DNA of 64,000 bases from Thraustochytrium sp. TN22 (lineage: Eukaryota > Sar > Bigyra > Thraustochytrida > Thraustochytriidae): contig JABLUY010000042.1 in the NCBI GenBank assembly GCA_013306675.1, positions 114,595 through 178,594 on the forward strand. Direction: 5' to 3'. Under the pieces are notes generated by a model. The model ran no database searches and was not told the DNA's origin. It saw only the letters and a program-made list of their open reading frames with translations. The position numbers and the translations under genes were made by a program. Shown here piece after piece: positions 8,096-17,397 of this stretch (position 1 is its first letter; each line of letters begins with the position of its first letter).

Positions 8096-10402
8096 ATGGA
8101 CGGCCCGGAGCAGGAGGTGCAGGAGGAGGAGCGCGGAGAGGAGGAGCGCGTCGTGCAGCGCGTCGTGGCCGACATCGAGAAGCGGATGGAAACGAGGGCG
8201 AGGCCGGCGCCGGTGGTGACGGCGAGGGACCAGGAGCGCGAGGAGGCGAGCGCGACGGAGGTGGCAGGGCAGGCTGAGGCTGAGGCGACGGCGGCGTGGA
8301 GCTGGGAGAGGCACGAGACGGAGGAGGGCTTCGAGTACTGGTACAACGCGCAGACGGGCCAGTCGCAGTGGGAGAAACCGGAGGATCCGGCGCGGGCGCA
8401 GGCCGCGCGCGCACAGGCGCTCAAGGTGGTCTCCATGGTGCACGACGCGGTCCAGCGCGGTGCCTCCGAGGAAGTGCGCGGCTTCGTCCTTGCGGGCATC
8501 GACATCAACGCACGCGACGCGGAGGGGCGTACGCCGCTCTTCTGCGCTGAGTCCGCCGACATGGTGGAGCTTCTGCTCGAGCTCGGCGCCAAGGTCGACC
8601 TCGCGGACGACAGAACGGGCGCGAGCGCGGTGCACGTATTCGCCCGTCACGGTCGCGTCGAGCCCCTGAAGGTGCTCATCGCATCACTCGCTCCAGGGCC
8701 GAGCGCCGTGTCTCTGTCGCGCGGGCTCCTGGACGCCACAAAGAACACGCCACTGCATGAAGCGGCCCGCCACGGTCATCGAGCCTGTGCCGAGGCGCTC
8801 TTGGGCGTTTCTTGCGTCCTCGAGGACGGCAAGCTGGGCACTCTGCTCGAGGTTGCCAACGCGAACGGCGAGCTTGCGACGGACGTCGTTGCACAGGATG
8901 ACGAGGCGGGCATCGCGGAACTCCTTCAGCAGGTCACCTCCCGCCAGCTCACCGTCCAAGTGGCGCAGCTCGAGGCCCAGCTGGCCGAGAGCCACGAGCA
9001 GCTAGCAAGCGCGCAAGCGGATTGCGATGCCTGGAAAACGGCTGCGGTCGAAGCCATGGCGGCTCGCGACGCGCTGCGACAGGAGATCGACGAGCTGCGT
9101 CAGGCGCTCGAAGCGTACGAATCCTATTACGCGCCAGTTTCCGAGGCTCAGTACGACGCTGCAATTCCAGACCCAGCCTGCGAGGAGGAGGAGGAGGAGG
9201 CAGCATGGTACAGGTCGACCCTCGAGTCGGAAGCGCTGCAGACAGCCTCCTATGCACCCCCGCCATATGAGGCGGGCGCGAGCGGGGCGCGGCCAGAGCA
9301 GAGCATCTCCGAGGAGAGGGTCGGCAAGGTTTGGGCCAAGTTCTTTGAGCGCGCTGCCAAGGCGTCCCTGAGCCGACAGGGCCATCCTCAAGGCGACCGA
9401 CAGCAACACGCGCCGAGCACGGAGCCCCCGACGACGCCGCCGCCGCAGCAAGTCGTCGGCGAGGAGGTCCCGCGTGGCGGCGCGTCTGTGTCATCGCCGG
9501 AGCAATCTCTGCTGGACGCGATTGACGAAATCGACCCTGAAGCCGCGCTGCAGGCGATCATGCAGGGCGCAGACCCGCAGCTCGCGGACCCCCACCTCTT
9601 GCACAGGTGCTGCGGCCGCGATGTGGGCCAGAAGAAGTCGCTGCAGCGCGGCCTGGTCGCGGTGGCGAGCTTGCTCGTCGAATATGGCGCGGACGTGGAG
9701 CAGGCGGACGACCAGGGCGCAACCGCGCTGCACTTGGCGTGCTCTGCGGGCAACGCCGTGGTGGCACACTTTCTGCTGCAGAGCGCCGCCTCGACGCAGG
9801 CTGCCGACGAGAACGGCGACTCGCCCCTCCACTGCGCGGCTGTCGGCGGCACCAAGGGCCACCTCAAGTGCGTGCAGCTCCTCGCGCAATACGGTGCGGA
9901 GCTCAGGCAGAAGAACGCGCAGGCCAACACTGCGCTCAACTGCGCCCGCTTGCAGCTCGTCATGGAAGACGACGAGCGCGCCATCGCCGTTCTGCAGCAG
10001 ACTACGAGTCTCTTGGAGCAGCTCATTCGGGTGGCAGGCGAGGAACCCAACCCTCTGACAGGCCCGCCGTCGAGCAGCGACAATGCAACTCTAGCGAGCA
10101 ACCCGTACCGCGTGGCGAACCTCCGCGCTGCCTACACCAAGGCACTCCAGCCCGAGAGCCGCTGCGAGGATCACCCGAAGGTCGAAGAAGACGGTACGAG
10201 CGAGGCGGGCGAGGGCGGCTGGCTGTCTAGCATCTTTGGCAAGGTGCTGCCCAAGCGCGCCACGGACGGCTGCAATGTAGCGCAGCCGGGGGTGAGTCAG
10301 AATCAGGAGCTGGATGACTCGAAACCACCTTCGGACCAGGAGCTGGACGATTGCAAACCGCCCGCAGACCACGAGCTGCCCTCTTTTAGCTCGGAGTGCT
10401 GA
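8096..10402 (+). CDS. WW domain and split ankyrin-repeat protein
   Basis: Predicted 768 aa from the ATG at 8096. The frame is open to an earlier ATG at 7847, but that stretch is poly-Arg-like and probably untranslated. A WW domain lies at about 66-99 (two Trp, WSWERHET and YWYNAQTGQSQWEKP), which binds proline motifs. A first ankyrin block follows (about 120-270, with TPLHEAARHGHRACAEALL), then a coiled coil (about 282-345), an acidic and Pro-rich linker, and a second ankyrin block (about 475-640, with TALHLACSAGNAVVAHFLL). The C-terminus repeats the motif QELDD-KPP twice. It is likely a cytoplasmic scaffold. No catalytic domain is seen. It converges on the helicase gene with a 256-bp gap. 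Confidence 0.8.
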   Translation: MDGPEQEVQEEERGEEERVVQRVVADIEKRMETRARPAPVVTARDQEREEASATEVAGQAEAEATAAWSWERHETEEGFEYWYNAQTGQSQWEKPEDPARAQAARAQALKVVSMVHDAVQRGASEEVRGFVLAGIDINARDAEGRTPLFCAESADMVELLLELGAKVDLADDRTGASAVHVFARHGRVEPLKVLIASLAPGPSAVSLSRGLLDATKNTPLHEAARHGHRACAEALLGVSCVLEDGKLGTLLEVANANGELATDVVAQDDEAGIAELLQQVTSRQLTVQVAQLEAQLAESHEQLASAQADCDAWKTAAVEAMAARDALRQEIDELRQALEAYESYYAPVSEAQYDAAIPDPACEEEEEEAAWYRSTLESEALQTASYAPPPYEAGASGARPEQSISEERVGKVWAKFFERAAKASLSRQGHPQGDRQQHAPSTEPPTTPPPQQVVGEEVPRGGASVSSPEQSLLDAIDEIDPEAALQAIMQGADPQLADPHLLHRCCGRDVGQKKSLQRGLVAVASLLVEYGADVEQADDQGATALHLACSAGNAVVAHFLLQSAASTQAADENGDSPLHCAAVGGTKGHLKCVQLLAQYGAELRQKNAQANTALNCARLQLVMEDDERAIAVLQQTTSLLEQLIRVAGEEPNPLTGPPSSSDNATLASNPYRVANLRAAYTKALQPESRCEDHPKVEEDGTSEAGEGGWLSSIFGKVLPKRATDGCNVAQPGVSQNQELDDSKPPSDQELDDCKPPADHELPSFSSEC

Positions 10403-10658
10403 CGTCGGTTCGTTGTTGAAGCAGGCCGACGGCGAGGGGAAGGTCGTTGTCACGTCTCCATCCGGTGGTGTGTGAGGTTGCCACTTTCCAGGAAGATAAA
10501 GGCCAGAGACCGACTTTTCGAGCAGGAGCTGTACGAGTGCAAGCTGCGCGCGCAAACGAAAGAGATGCGTGTACTGTCCATCCGCCACTGCAATCCTTTC
10601 GAAATACTGAGAAACAAGGAGCTTGGTGTAGGTAGACACAAATGATTTTCATTCACAG

Positions 10659-13600
10659 TCAGGCGCTCCTGCGACGGCGCTTGTTGCCCTCGGCCCCGGC
10701 ACGCGTCACGCGCCGCTTCGCAGACGCGGGGGCCGGCACGAAGTCACCATCGCTGTCGCCGTCGCCCGCAGCGCTATTGGCCTCGAGGAACTCGTCATCA
10801 TCGTCATCGTCATCTTGCTCATGGATGAAGCCGCCATCGTCGCCGTCGTCATCGTCGCTGCCGTTCACGTCCACAGCCGCGCCGCGCGTCGTCCGGCGCC
10901 GCGCGGAGCCACGGCGCACGGAGACCGCGGTGGCGACCGCGGTGGCGGAGTCCGCCGCGTCCGACGGAGCGGCAGCAGTCGCCGCAACAGCGGATGGCGC
11001 CTCAGCGGGCGCTGCCGGTGCTGCCAGGTCGCCGGCAGCGGCGGTGGCGGCGTAGTGGCGCGCCCTGTCGTACTCGATGGTATCGAGGAAGGCGGCAGAG
11101 GATGGAAGGTCCTTCGTGATGGGGATGAGACGGTTCGCTTCGATCTTAAGCGGCTTGTTGGGCGAGCTGCCAACGCCAATGAGCTTGGAGTCTGAGTTGC
11201 GCATGTAGCGCTCGGGCGTGAAGACGATGAGCTTGCGCTTGTTGCCGTAGCGCACCAGATACGGGCGGTTCAAGTGGACATGGAGGGGCTCCGAGGCAGC
11301 TCCTGCGGGCGCCGAGCTCGAGGACGCGACGCTGCGCGCGTCCGATTGCGCGCCGGCGGAGGAGTGCATGGAAGGGACGGGCGAGGCGCGGCGCGAGGGC
11401 GGGTCCGAGTCAGGCGGCATCGCGCTGGTCACTGCGGCGGTGCTGACCGGGATGGGCGGGGGAGGCATCGTGGGCGAGATGGCACCCGTGTCGGGCTCAA
11501 GGCGCGGCTTGCGCTGCACGCCACTAATGACGTCGCGGAGGCGCTCGAACTCCCGGCGCGGGTTGTCGATCCAGTTGGCGGGCCAAACCTGAAAGTACTC
11601 GTAGCCGAGCTTCTCGAGCATGGCCTTGCGGTAGATGTTCTGGCGCGAGCTGTCGTAGGAGTTGCACTGGATGACGAGCGCACGCTGGTTGGAGAGACGC
11701 ACGAGAATGCCCTGGAGCAGCGACGTGGTGTCGTTGATGCGCTCCACCGTGGTGGTGCGAAAGGAATTTGGGCGCACGAGCTCCTCGTAAATGACCCCCT
11801 CAAGCGAGGCGTTGTTGGAGGCAACATTGGCCAGGGCGGCGGTCTCGTCAATGGCAAACTCGCGCAGGAGCGCCTGCGCGCGCTGACGGTTGTTGGTGCT
11901 GATGGCGTTGGCGTAGGACAGGTAGCCGAAGAGCATGGACTTGCCGCCGAGCACGCCACCCTCGTCGAGCTCGCGCTCTGGCGAGAGGTATTCGACCTCG
12001 GGGATGCTTGTGACAACGTAGACCTTGACCTTGGCGCGCGAGAAGAGCACGTTGAGGTAGCGGTAGCCGACGCCGGAGAAGGCGATGCGGCCGAAGCGGC
12101 GCTCGAAAGTTCCGCGCTGGTTAGGGCCGAAGGTGGTGCCGATGATGAGGACGTCGACCTCGTCGCCCTGGAGGTTCTCGAGGTTCTTGACGAAGAGCGT
12201 CTGGCGGTTCTGCATCGAGCGCACGTCCTGCACGAAGGCACGATCCGGGTGGTTCTTGAGCACCTTGAGGATGTGCTTCTTCTGGACCTCGTTAAAGGTG
12301 GCGACCGCGACAGTCTGCGCCGGGTTGCGCACGAGCGGGCGCAGCAGGGTGGCGATGACCTCGGCCTCGCGCTGATTGTGCTGGTCCTTGTAGATGCCGG
12401 CGGCCGGGATGAGCTGGATGGCGGGCTCGGCGGAGGAGCGGGTGGGGCGCTCTGGAACGAGCGAGAGCGTCGGGTAGATGGCGGCGCAATGGAACTTCAT
12501 GAGGTCCGGATTGAGGCTGCGGTAGTGGAAGCACAGGTCAATGGAGCGGAAGGAGAAAGAGTGCTCCTTGGCGTAGTCGAGGAGCGACTCGGCGTTGGCG
12601 GCATTCCGGCGGCTGCGCAGCGCCTGCATGCGAGACGCGGTCGAGGTGGGCACGCCCGGGTCGGCGTCCTCGTCGTTGTCCTCGTCCGCGAGCGCGTCGA
12701 GGTCCGCGGCGTGCGCGAGCTCGTCGATGACGTGCTCTCCCCCCTCACCTGCGCTGAAGAGCGTCGTGGGCGGCATCTGCTTGTTGTCGCCGGCGATGAC
12801 GACCTTGCGGCCCTTGAGCAGGGCGGCGTAGGAGTCGTGCGGCAGGCTCTGCGAGGCCTCGTCGAAGACGACAAGGTCAAAGGCCTGCGACTTGCCGGCG
12901 AAGAGCGTGCTGGCCACGGCCGGCGTGCAAAAGATGATGGGAAAACAGCCGCAGAAGAGCTCAAAGTCGCCGACGAGCTCGCGCAGCGAGTTGAGCTGGA
13001 TGTTCTTGCCCTTGCGGTTGTAGAACTGCTCAAAGCGCAGGCGGCCCTGGCCCTCGAAGATGCGCACGCTGCGGGCCATGGCCTGGCCCTGGCGCAGGCA
13101 GAAGAGCTTCTGCACCTTGGACTGGATCTGCTTGAGGGCGTCGCTGAGCTGGTCCAGCACGAAGTCGGAGGTAATGAGGCGCTTGCACTTGGTCTCGAGC
13201 TGGCGCGCCAGCACGCAGAGCTTCATACGTGCGCCCCAGGTGAGCTTGTCGACCTTGCCGGCCTCGATGAAGTCATGGAAGAAGCTCTCGTTCTGCACGA
13301 CGCCGAGCTCCACGAGGCACTCGATGGAGTCGGCAGCCTGGCGCCATCGCCCGAGATTCTCGTGGCGGAAGAGCTTGAGCTGCGCCTCGAGGCCCCACTG
13401 CGCCTCCTTGCAGCCGGGGATGTCGAGACAGGGCGCCAAGGCGTCGAGCGCCGTCTTGGTGGAGAAGACCGAGCGCTGCAGCGCCTTGCTCATGTCCTCG
13501 CGCAGCTCGCGCACCTTTGCGAGGCCGCGCTTCTGCACGGCCGGGTTGTGAGTCCAGGCGTCCGCGGGCGACATCTTCTCGAGCGCGACAAGCTCGATGC

Positions 13601-15815
13601 GCACGCGGTCGTGGATGCTCTTGCACCATTTGGCGATGCTGTCGATATTTGACAGCGTGAAGTTGATGGGCATGGCAATGTCGCGGGCCACGCTCTCGGT
13701 GCTGCTGTCCGTGAGCGCCGTGCTGATGGAGGCGGGTGGAGAGGCAGCGGAGTCAGGGTGGTCCGTGGCCCCGGCGGCCTCGGCCCCGCCCGCGGCCATC
13801 TTGTGGCGCTGCTCCATGAGGAGGACGTCGTCCCGGATCCGCGTAAGTGCATCGCGATAGTAGCGCAGGCGCGTTTGCGCGGAATTTGAGGAGCGATTCA
13901 AGAAAGGAAGGTACCTGTCGAGCCAGGAGGGCGAGTCGTAGCGCTGAACCTCCTCGGGCGGGATGCCCGTGATGTTGTCGCGGATGGAGCTGATCTCCTC
14001 GAGGTAGTTCTTCCAGAGGCGCTCGCGCCCGCGCAGGTCCTCGAGCACCTCGCGCTTGGCATCCTGGACGACGCTCTCGCGGTCCTCGAGGCGGCGGCGC
14101 AGCACGGCGATGAGGTCAGAGGCCTTGGCGGAGAGCATATCGGGGTCGAAGTTGGCGGTCTGGTCGAGACGCGCGAAGTTGACAAAGGCGAGCGCCTGGA
14201 GGAGCTCCGGCTTGAGGCTCTCCTGACAGCGGTCCAGGCGCATGAGGTGGTCCGGCGCGAAGATGCACTCCAAGAAGGGCGCGCTGTCGGGCGGCGCCAG
14301 CACCTTGGCGCCATGCAGCTTACGCTGCACGACAAAGGCAACGGCCTCGCGCACCGCGAGGTTGAAGGCCACAACCTCGTTGTTGATCTCGCAGTGGCGA
14401 GCAAACTTGTGCTCCTCGCTGGCGATGACCTTTTCGAGGCGGCGGATCTCCTGCATGAGAATCTCCTCCTCCTTGGCGTAATCCGCCAGAGGGATGGCCT
14501 CGACGTCGGTGCGGTTCTGACGCGCACGGGAGACGAGCGCCTCGCGGTCCTGCACGTTGGTGATGAGCGCGGTGAACTTGTCGCCGGTCCAGTCGCGCCA
14601 GCGCAGCTCGGCGAGCTTGCGCTGGAGGATCTCAAGTGGCGTCTTCTTTTCGCACACTACGAGCACGCGCAGGCCGTTGGCGCCGGCGCACGAGAGCACG
14701 GAGGCGAGCGTCTGCGACTTGCCCGTGCCAGGCGGCCCGTTGATGACAAGGTTGCGGTCCTGCGCGAGCTGACGCACGGCCTCGAACTGGCTCGGGTCCA
14801 GCGCCAGGCCGCCGTGCAGCACGTGCGAGGACTCCGGGGAGGCCGACAGCACGGGCCCACTGCCGAGCGCGAGCCTGCCCTGGCGCTGACACGCGCGCAG
14901 ATCCTTGAGGATGGCGTTGTTGCCCGTCTTGAAGAGCGCGAGCATGGCGGCCCACGCCACGCGCCGCACCACCGGCGCCGCCGCGGAGGCCGCACCGGTC
15001 GTGGATGCCTTGCGGGCGTCACCGCCGGCCCCGCCGCTCCCGAGCCGCGCCTGTTTCTTGCTCAGCGCGCTTGCAGGTACGCGCTCGGGCAGATCCCGCA
15101 CACTCGGGTCCATGACGCGCCGCAGCGCCTCGGTAATCTCGTCTCGCGAAAGCGCCGTGGCCTTGGGCATGGCCTTGGCCAAGATGCCGACCAGGTTCTC
15201 CACGTCCACCTCGTTGATGTAATCCTTGTATCCGGCGTCCTCGGACTTGAGCTTGACGTCGGCCTCGGCCAGAAGAAAGTGAACAAGAGCCGGGTTCAGC
15301 TCCACCGGGTCCTCCGCATCGCGCCGTAGCACGAAGCGCCCGTTGACCAGGTCCAGGCGCACCTTCCAGAGCACGAGCGGCGCCAGGTATGCGCGGTCCG
15401 CGCGGTCCTCATAGCACTCCACGAGGGGAAAGCCCAGTCGCAGGAGGTCCACGCCGAAGTCCTTGCGCTCCTCCTTGCCGCGCTGCACGAGCGCCTCGAG
15501 CTGGCGCGCTGCCTGCGTGGCCGTGGACTGCGCCGACTTACCTGGCGGCTTGGCGCTCAGCTTAACGTGCACCTCGCCGGTGGTCAAGAGCGAGCGCATC
15601 ACGTGGGTAGCTAGGTCCTCGCCGCCCAGGTCGCCGCCGCCGCCGCCGCCCGCTTCATCCGCCTCCAGCGCCACGTCGGGCCACAGGCGCAGCTGGGCCA
15701 GGTCGAACTTGGTCGCGGACTTGCCGTCCGCGAAGCAGCGCATGAAGTTCGACTGCTTCGCATCGCCGCGCAGCTTGGCCACCAGCTCCTCCACGAAGGC
15801 TTCCTCGCCCGCCAT
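10659..15815 (-). CDS. DUF4011-type SF1 helicase with C-terminal MTES_1575/Vsr-like nuclease fold
   Basis: Predicted 1718 aa from the ATG at 15815; the frame is open to 16037, but the sequence before MAGEEAF is low in protein character. The N-terminus carries the DUF4011-like strand YLAPLVLWKVRLD near 140. The SF1 helicase core has Walker A GPPGTGKS (360-367), Walker B FDEAS (984-988), motif III GDNKQMPPT (1009-1017), a YRS motif near 1095, LFVKNLENLQGDE near 1206-1218 and motif VI SRAK (1259-1262). All are characteristic of the large AAA_11/AAA_12 helicases of bacteria, several of which act in phage defence. Residues about 1375-1425 match the REase_MTES_1575 (Vsr-like) fold. The tail has a separate conserved-looking stretch (about 1513-1560), an acidic run (about 1652-1672) and a final KRR/KRRRR cluster suggesting nuclear import. 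It is likely a nuclear nucleic-acid helicase. The gene is intronless. Confidence 0.88.
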   Translation of the reverse strand: MAGEEAFVEELVAKLRGDAKQSNFMRCFADGKSATKFDLAQLRLWPDVALEADEAGGGGGGDLGGEDLATHVMRSLLTTGEVHVKLSAKPPGKSAQSTATQAARQLEALVQRGKEERKDFGVDLLRLGFPLVECYEDRADRAYLAPLVLWKVRLDLVNGRFVLRRDAEDPVELNPALVHFLLAEADVKLKSEDAGYKDYINEVDVENLVGILAKAMPKATALSRDEITEALRRVMDPSVRDLPERVPASALSKKQARLGSGGAGGDARKASTTGAASAAAPVVRRVAWAAMLALFKTGNNAILKDLRACQRQGRLALGSGPVLSASPESSHVLHGGLALDPSQFEAVRQLAQDRNLVINGPPGTGKSQTLASVLSCAGANGLRVLVVCEKKTPLEILQRKLAELRWRDWTGDKFTALITNVQDREALVSRARQNRTDVEAIPLADYAKEEEILMQEIRRLEKVIASEEHKFARHCEINNEVVAFNLAVREAVAFVVQRKLHGAKVLAPPDSAPFLECIFAPDHLMRLDRCQESLKPELLQALAFVNFARLDQTANFDPDMLSAKASDLIAVLRRRLEDRESVVQDAKREVLEDLRGRERLWKNYLEEISSIRDNITGIPPEEVQRYDSPSWLDRYLPFLNRSSNSAQTRLRYYRDALTRIRDDVLLMEQRHKMAAGGAEAAGATDHPDSAASPPASISTALTDSSTESVARDIAMPINFTLSNIDSIAKWCKSIHDRVRIELVALEKMSPADAWTHNPAVQKRGLAKVRELREDMSKALQRSVFSTKTALDALAPCLDIPGCKEAQWGLEAQLKLFRHENLGRWRQAADSIECLVELGVVQNESFFHDFIEAGKVDKLTWGARMKLCVLARQLETKCKRLITSDFVLDQLSDALKQIQSKVQKLFCLRQGQAMARSVRIFEGQGRLRFEQFYNRKGKNIQLNSLRELVGDFELFCGCFPIIFCTPAVASTLFAGKSQAFDLVVFDEASQSLPHDSYAALLKGRKVVIAGDNKQMPPTTLFSAGEGGEHVIDELAHAADLDALADEDNDEDADPGVPTSTASRMQALRSRRNAANAESLLDYAKEHSFSFRSIDLCFHYRSLNPDLMKFHCAAIYPTLSLVPERPTRSSAEPAIQLIPAAGIYKDQHNQREAEVIATLLRPLVRNPAQTVAVATFNEVQKKHILKVLKNHPDRAFVQDVRSMQNRQTLFVKNLENLQGDEVDVLIIGTTFGPNQRGTFERRFGRIAFSGVGYRYLNVLFSRAKVKVYVVTSIPEVEYLSPERELDEGGVLGGKSMLFGYLSYANAISTNNRQRAQALLREFAIDETAALANVASNNASLEGVIYEELVRPNSFRTTTVERINDTTSLLQGILVRLSNQRALVIQCNSYDSSRQNIYRKAMLEKLGYEYFQVWPANWIDNPRREFERLRDVISGVQRKPRLEPDTGAISPTMPPPPIPVSTAAVTSAMPPDSDPPSRRASPVPSMHSSAGAQSDARSVASSSSAPAGAASEPLHVHLNRPYLVRYGNKRKLIVFTPERYMRNSDSKLIGVGSSPNKPLKIEANRLIPITKDLPSSAAFLDTIEYDRARHYAATAAAGDLAAPAAPAEAPSAVAATAAAPSDAADSATAVATAVSVRRGSARRRTTRGAAVDVNGSDDDDGDDGGFIHEQDDDDDDDEFLEANSAAGDGDSDGDFVPAPASAKRRVTRAGAEGNKRRRRSA

Positions 15816-17397
15816 GCTGGCCTGCCTCTCGTCGGCGAGCGCGAGCGCGAGCGACGTGGGGAGGCGAGGCGAGCGCGGCGGGAGCGCAGTTGGCCGAGCA
15901 CGTCGCCGCGTCGACTCGAGTGCCGATTCGGTCAAGACGCCCGCCGGCCGCAGGCGCTGTCGCGCAGTGCGGCCGACGGCGGGCCCCGCGTCGCGGACCG
16001 CCGCCGCTGTCGGCTGTTGCCGCCGCCGCAACTGCACTGCACTGCACTGACGACGACGGCGAGCAAGCTCTGCGCGTCGCGGAACCTGCTCTGCTTTATG
16101 TCGTCAAACGTACCATGGTATAAAACAGAGGCGGTGGTAGGCAATACGCAACAAGCAAATGCCGAAGAAGAAGAAGAACTGATGAGTTACAGAAGTCTCA
16201 AGTGCGCGCTACTGACAAATGAGGACGAGAAGGACCGCGACGCGCAGAGCTTGCTCGCTCACAGCTGTTGAGCGAAAGCTGTGCGCGGTGGTGGAAGACT
16301 TTTCCCAGTGAGGGCGTCGTTGATAGAACAAGGGGGCAAAGGATTTGTTTTTATAAAGCCGCGCACGCAGCCGCAGCCCGGCCCTCGACGCGCGTGTCCC
16401 GTGTACCACGGGCCACGTGCCGCCGTGATCACATACATTCCCACGGTGATGTGTTGAGTCCGACTGACTGTGACGCCATGTGTCTTGCGAGAACAATGTG
16501 GTCTGAGCCGATCGGCAGCCCCGAGCTTGTTGCTTGCGAGCTTGCTGCTTGCGAGCTCTACTAAGCGCTTGCGCACTCACGCCATGCATGTTCGCGGATC
16601 GCTCGGTGTCGCTCTTGGCTTGCCTCCGTCTCGTGACGATCATAATCCGCGAGCTGCCAAGCCAGGGCTGGGCGCCCCGGGTGGCGGGCCGGCCGGCCGG
16701 CCGGTCCGGGTGTGCGATCGACCTCGAGTCGGACCTGTTGTCCGTGCAGTGCAGTGCAGTGCAGTGGTGCCTCCGTGCCTGCTCCAAGTCCACTGCGCCT
16801 CCGCGCGGCGCCCTCCGAGTCGAGCCTCGCTGGGCACCGCAATCTCCGCCGATTCTCCGAAGCACAAGAGCACTGGCTGGCAGTGCGTCCGAGCAGGCAG
16901 CTTCGCGCAGACGCGCAGTTGCCCTCGCCTCGCTGGCCGGCGCCGTGCTGCGTCTGCGCCCTGGCCGCCGCACTGCACTGCACTGCACTGCACGCGCCCG
17001 CATTGTCGGCTTGCTTGGGTTTGCTTGGGTTTGCTTTGCTTTGGTATCTTGGCCTGCAGTGGCTGTCACGGTGCTGGCGCCAGTCCGAGTCGGATCCTGC
17101 GGCAGTGCTCTGGTCGTCTGCAGCGCCGTGCTGGTGGACGGAGCCGCGGAGAGGGCCGGGAGAGCTGACGGCGGCCGCCTCGACGCAACTCGGAGGCGAC
17201 GCGACGCGAGCAGCGGCAGAGCCCGAACGCAGGTAGGTGCGCGGCGGCGCGGCGGCGCGGCGCGGCGCGGCGCGGCGCGGCGGCGGCGGCGGCGGCGGCG
17301 CGGCGCGGGACTGACGGCGAGGCGCGGCGCGACGCAGAGCAGACAGGCAGGCAGCAGCAGCAGCAGCAGGCAGGCAGGCAGCAACCAGGAGGAGAGG
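15816..17397. promoter_or_regulatory. Divergent intergenic region with (GTGCA)n pentamers
   Basis: 1.58 kb between the helicase and aspartate aminotransferase starts. Pentamer runs of the same sequence occur at 16027-16047 and 16974-16992 (ctgca orientation) and at 16745-16765 (tgcag orientation). A (cag)n/(caggcagg)n run at 17341-17385 and a (gcggc)n run at 17240-17300 precede the aminotransferase ATG. Long open frames cross the region on both strands but have the biased composition of GC-rich non-coding DNA. Confidence 0.5.

Noticed and set aside
7825-8277. Separate 150-codon gene before the WW-ankyrin protein
   Set aside because: The first 50 residues look plausible (MSDVNRRAEPFDP), but the end is a Gly/Arg shadow of the WW-ankyrin frame. 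It could be a first exon, which I note only as uncertainty.
11274-13652. 792-codon plus-strand open frame
   Set aside because: It is antisense to the helicase. The composition (Val, Arg, Glu, Leu, Gly, Ala, with no fold motif) is what the reverse of a GC-rich gene gives.
16534-17397. 288-residue N-terminal extension of aspartate aminotransferase
   Set aside because: The frame is open, but the sequence is promoter-like with pentamer and (gcggc)n runs. The family start is at 17398.
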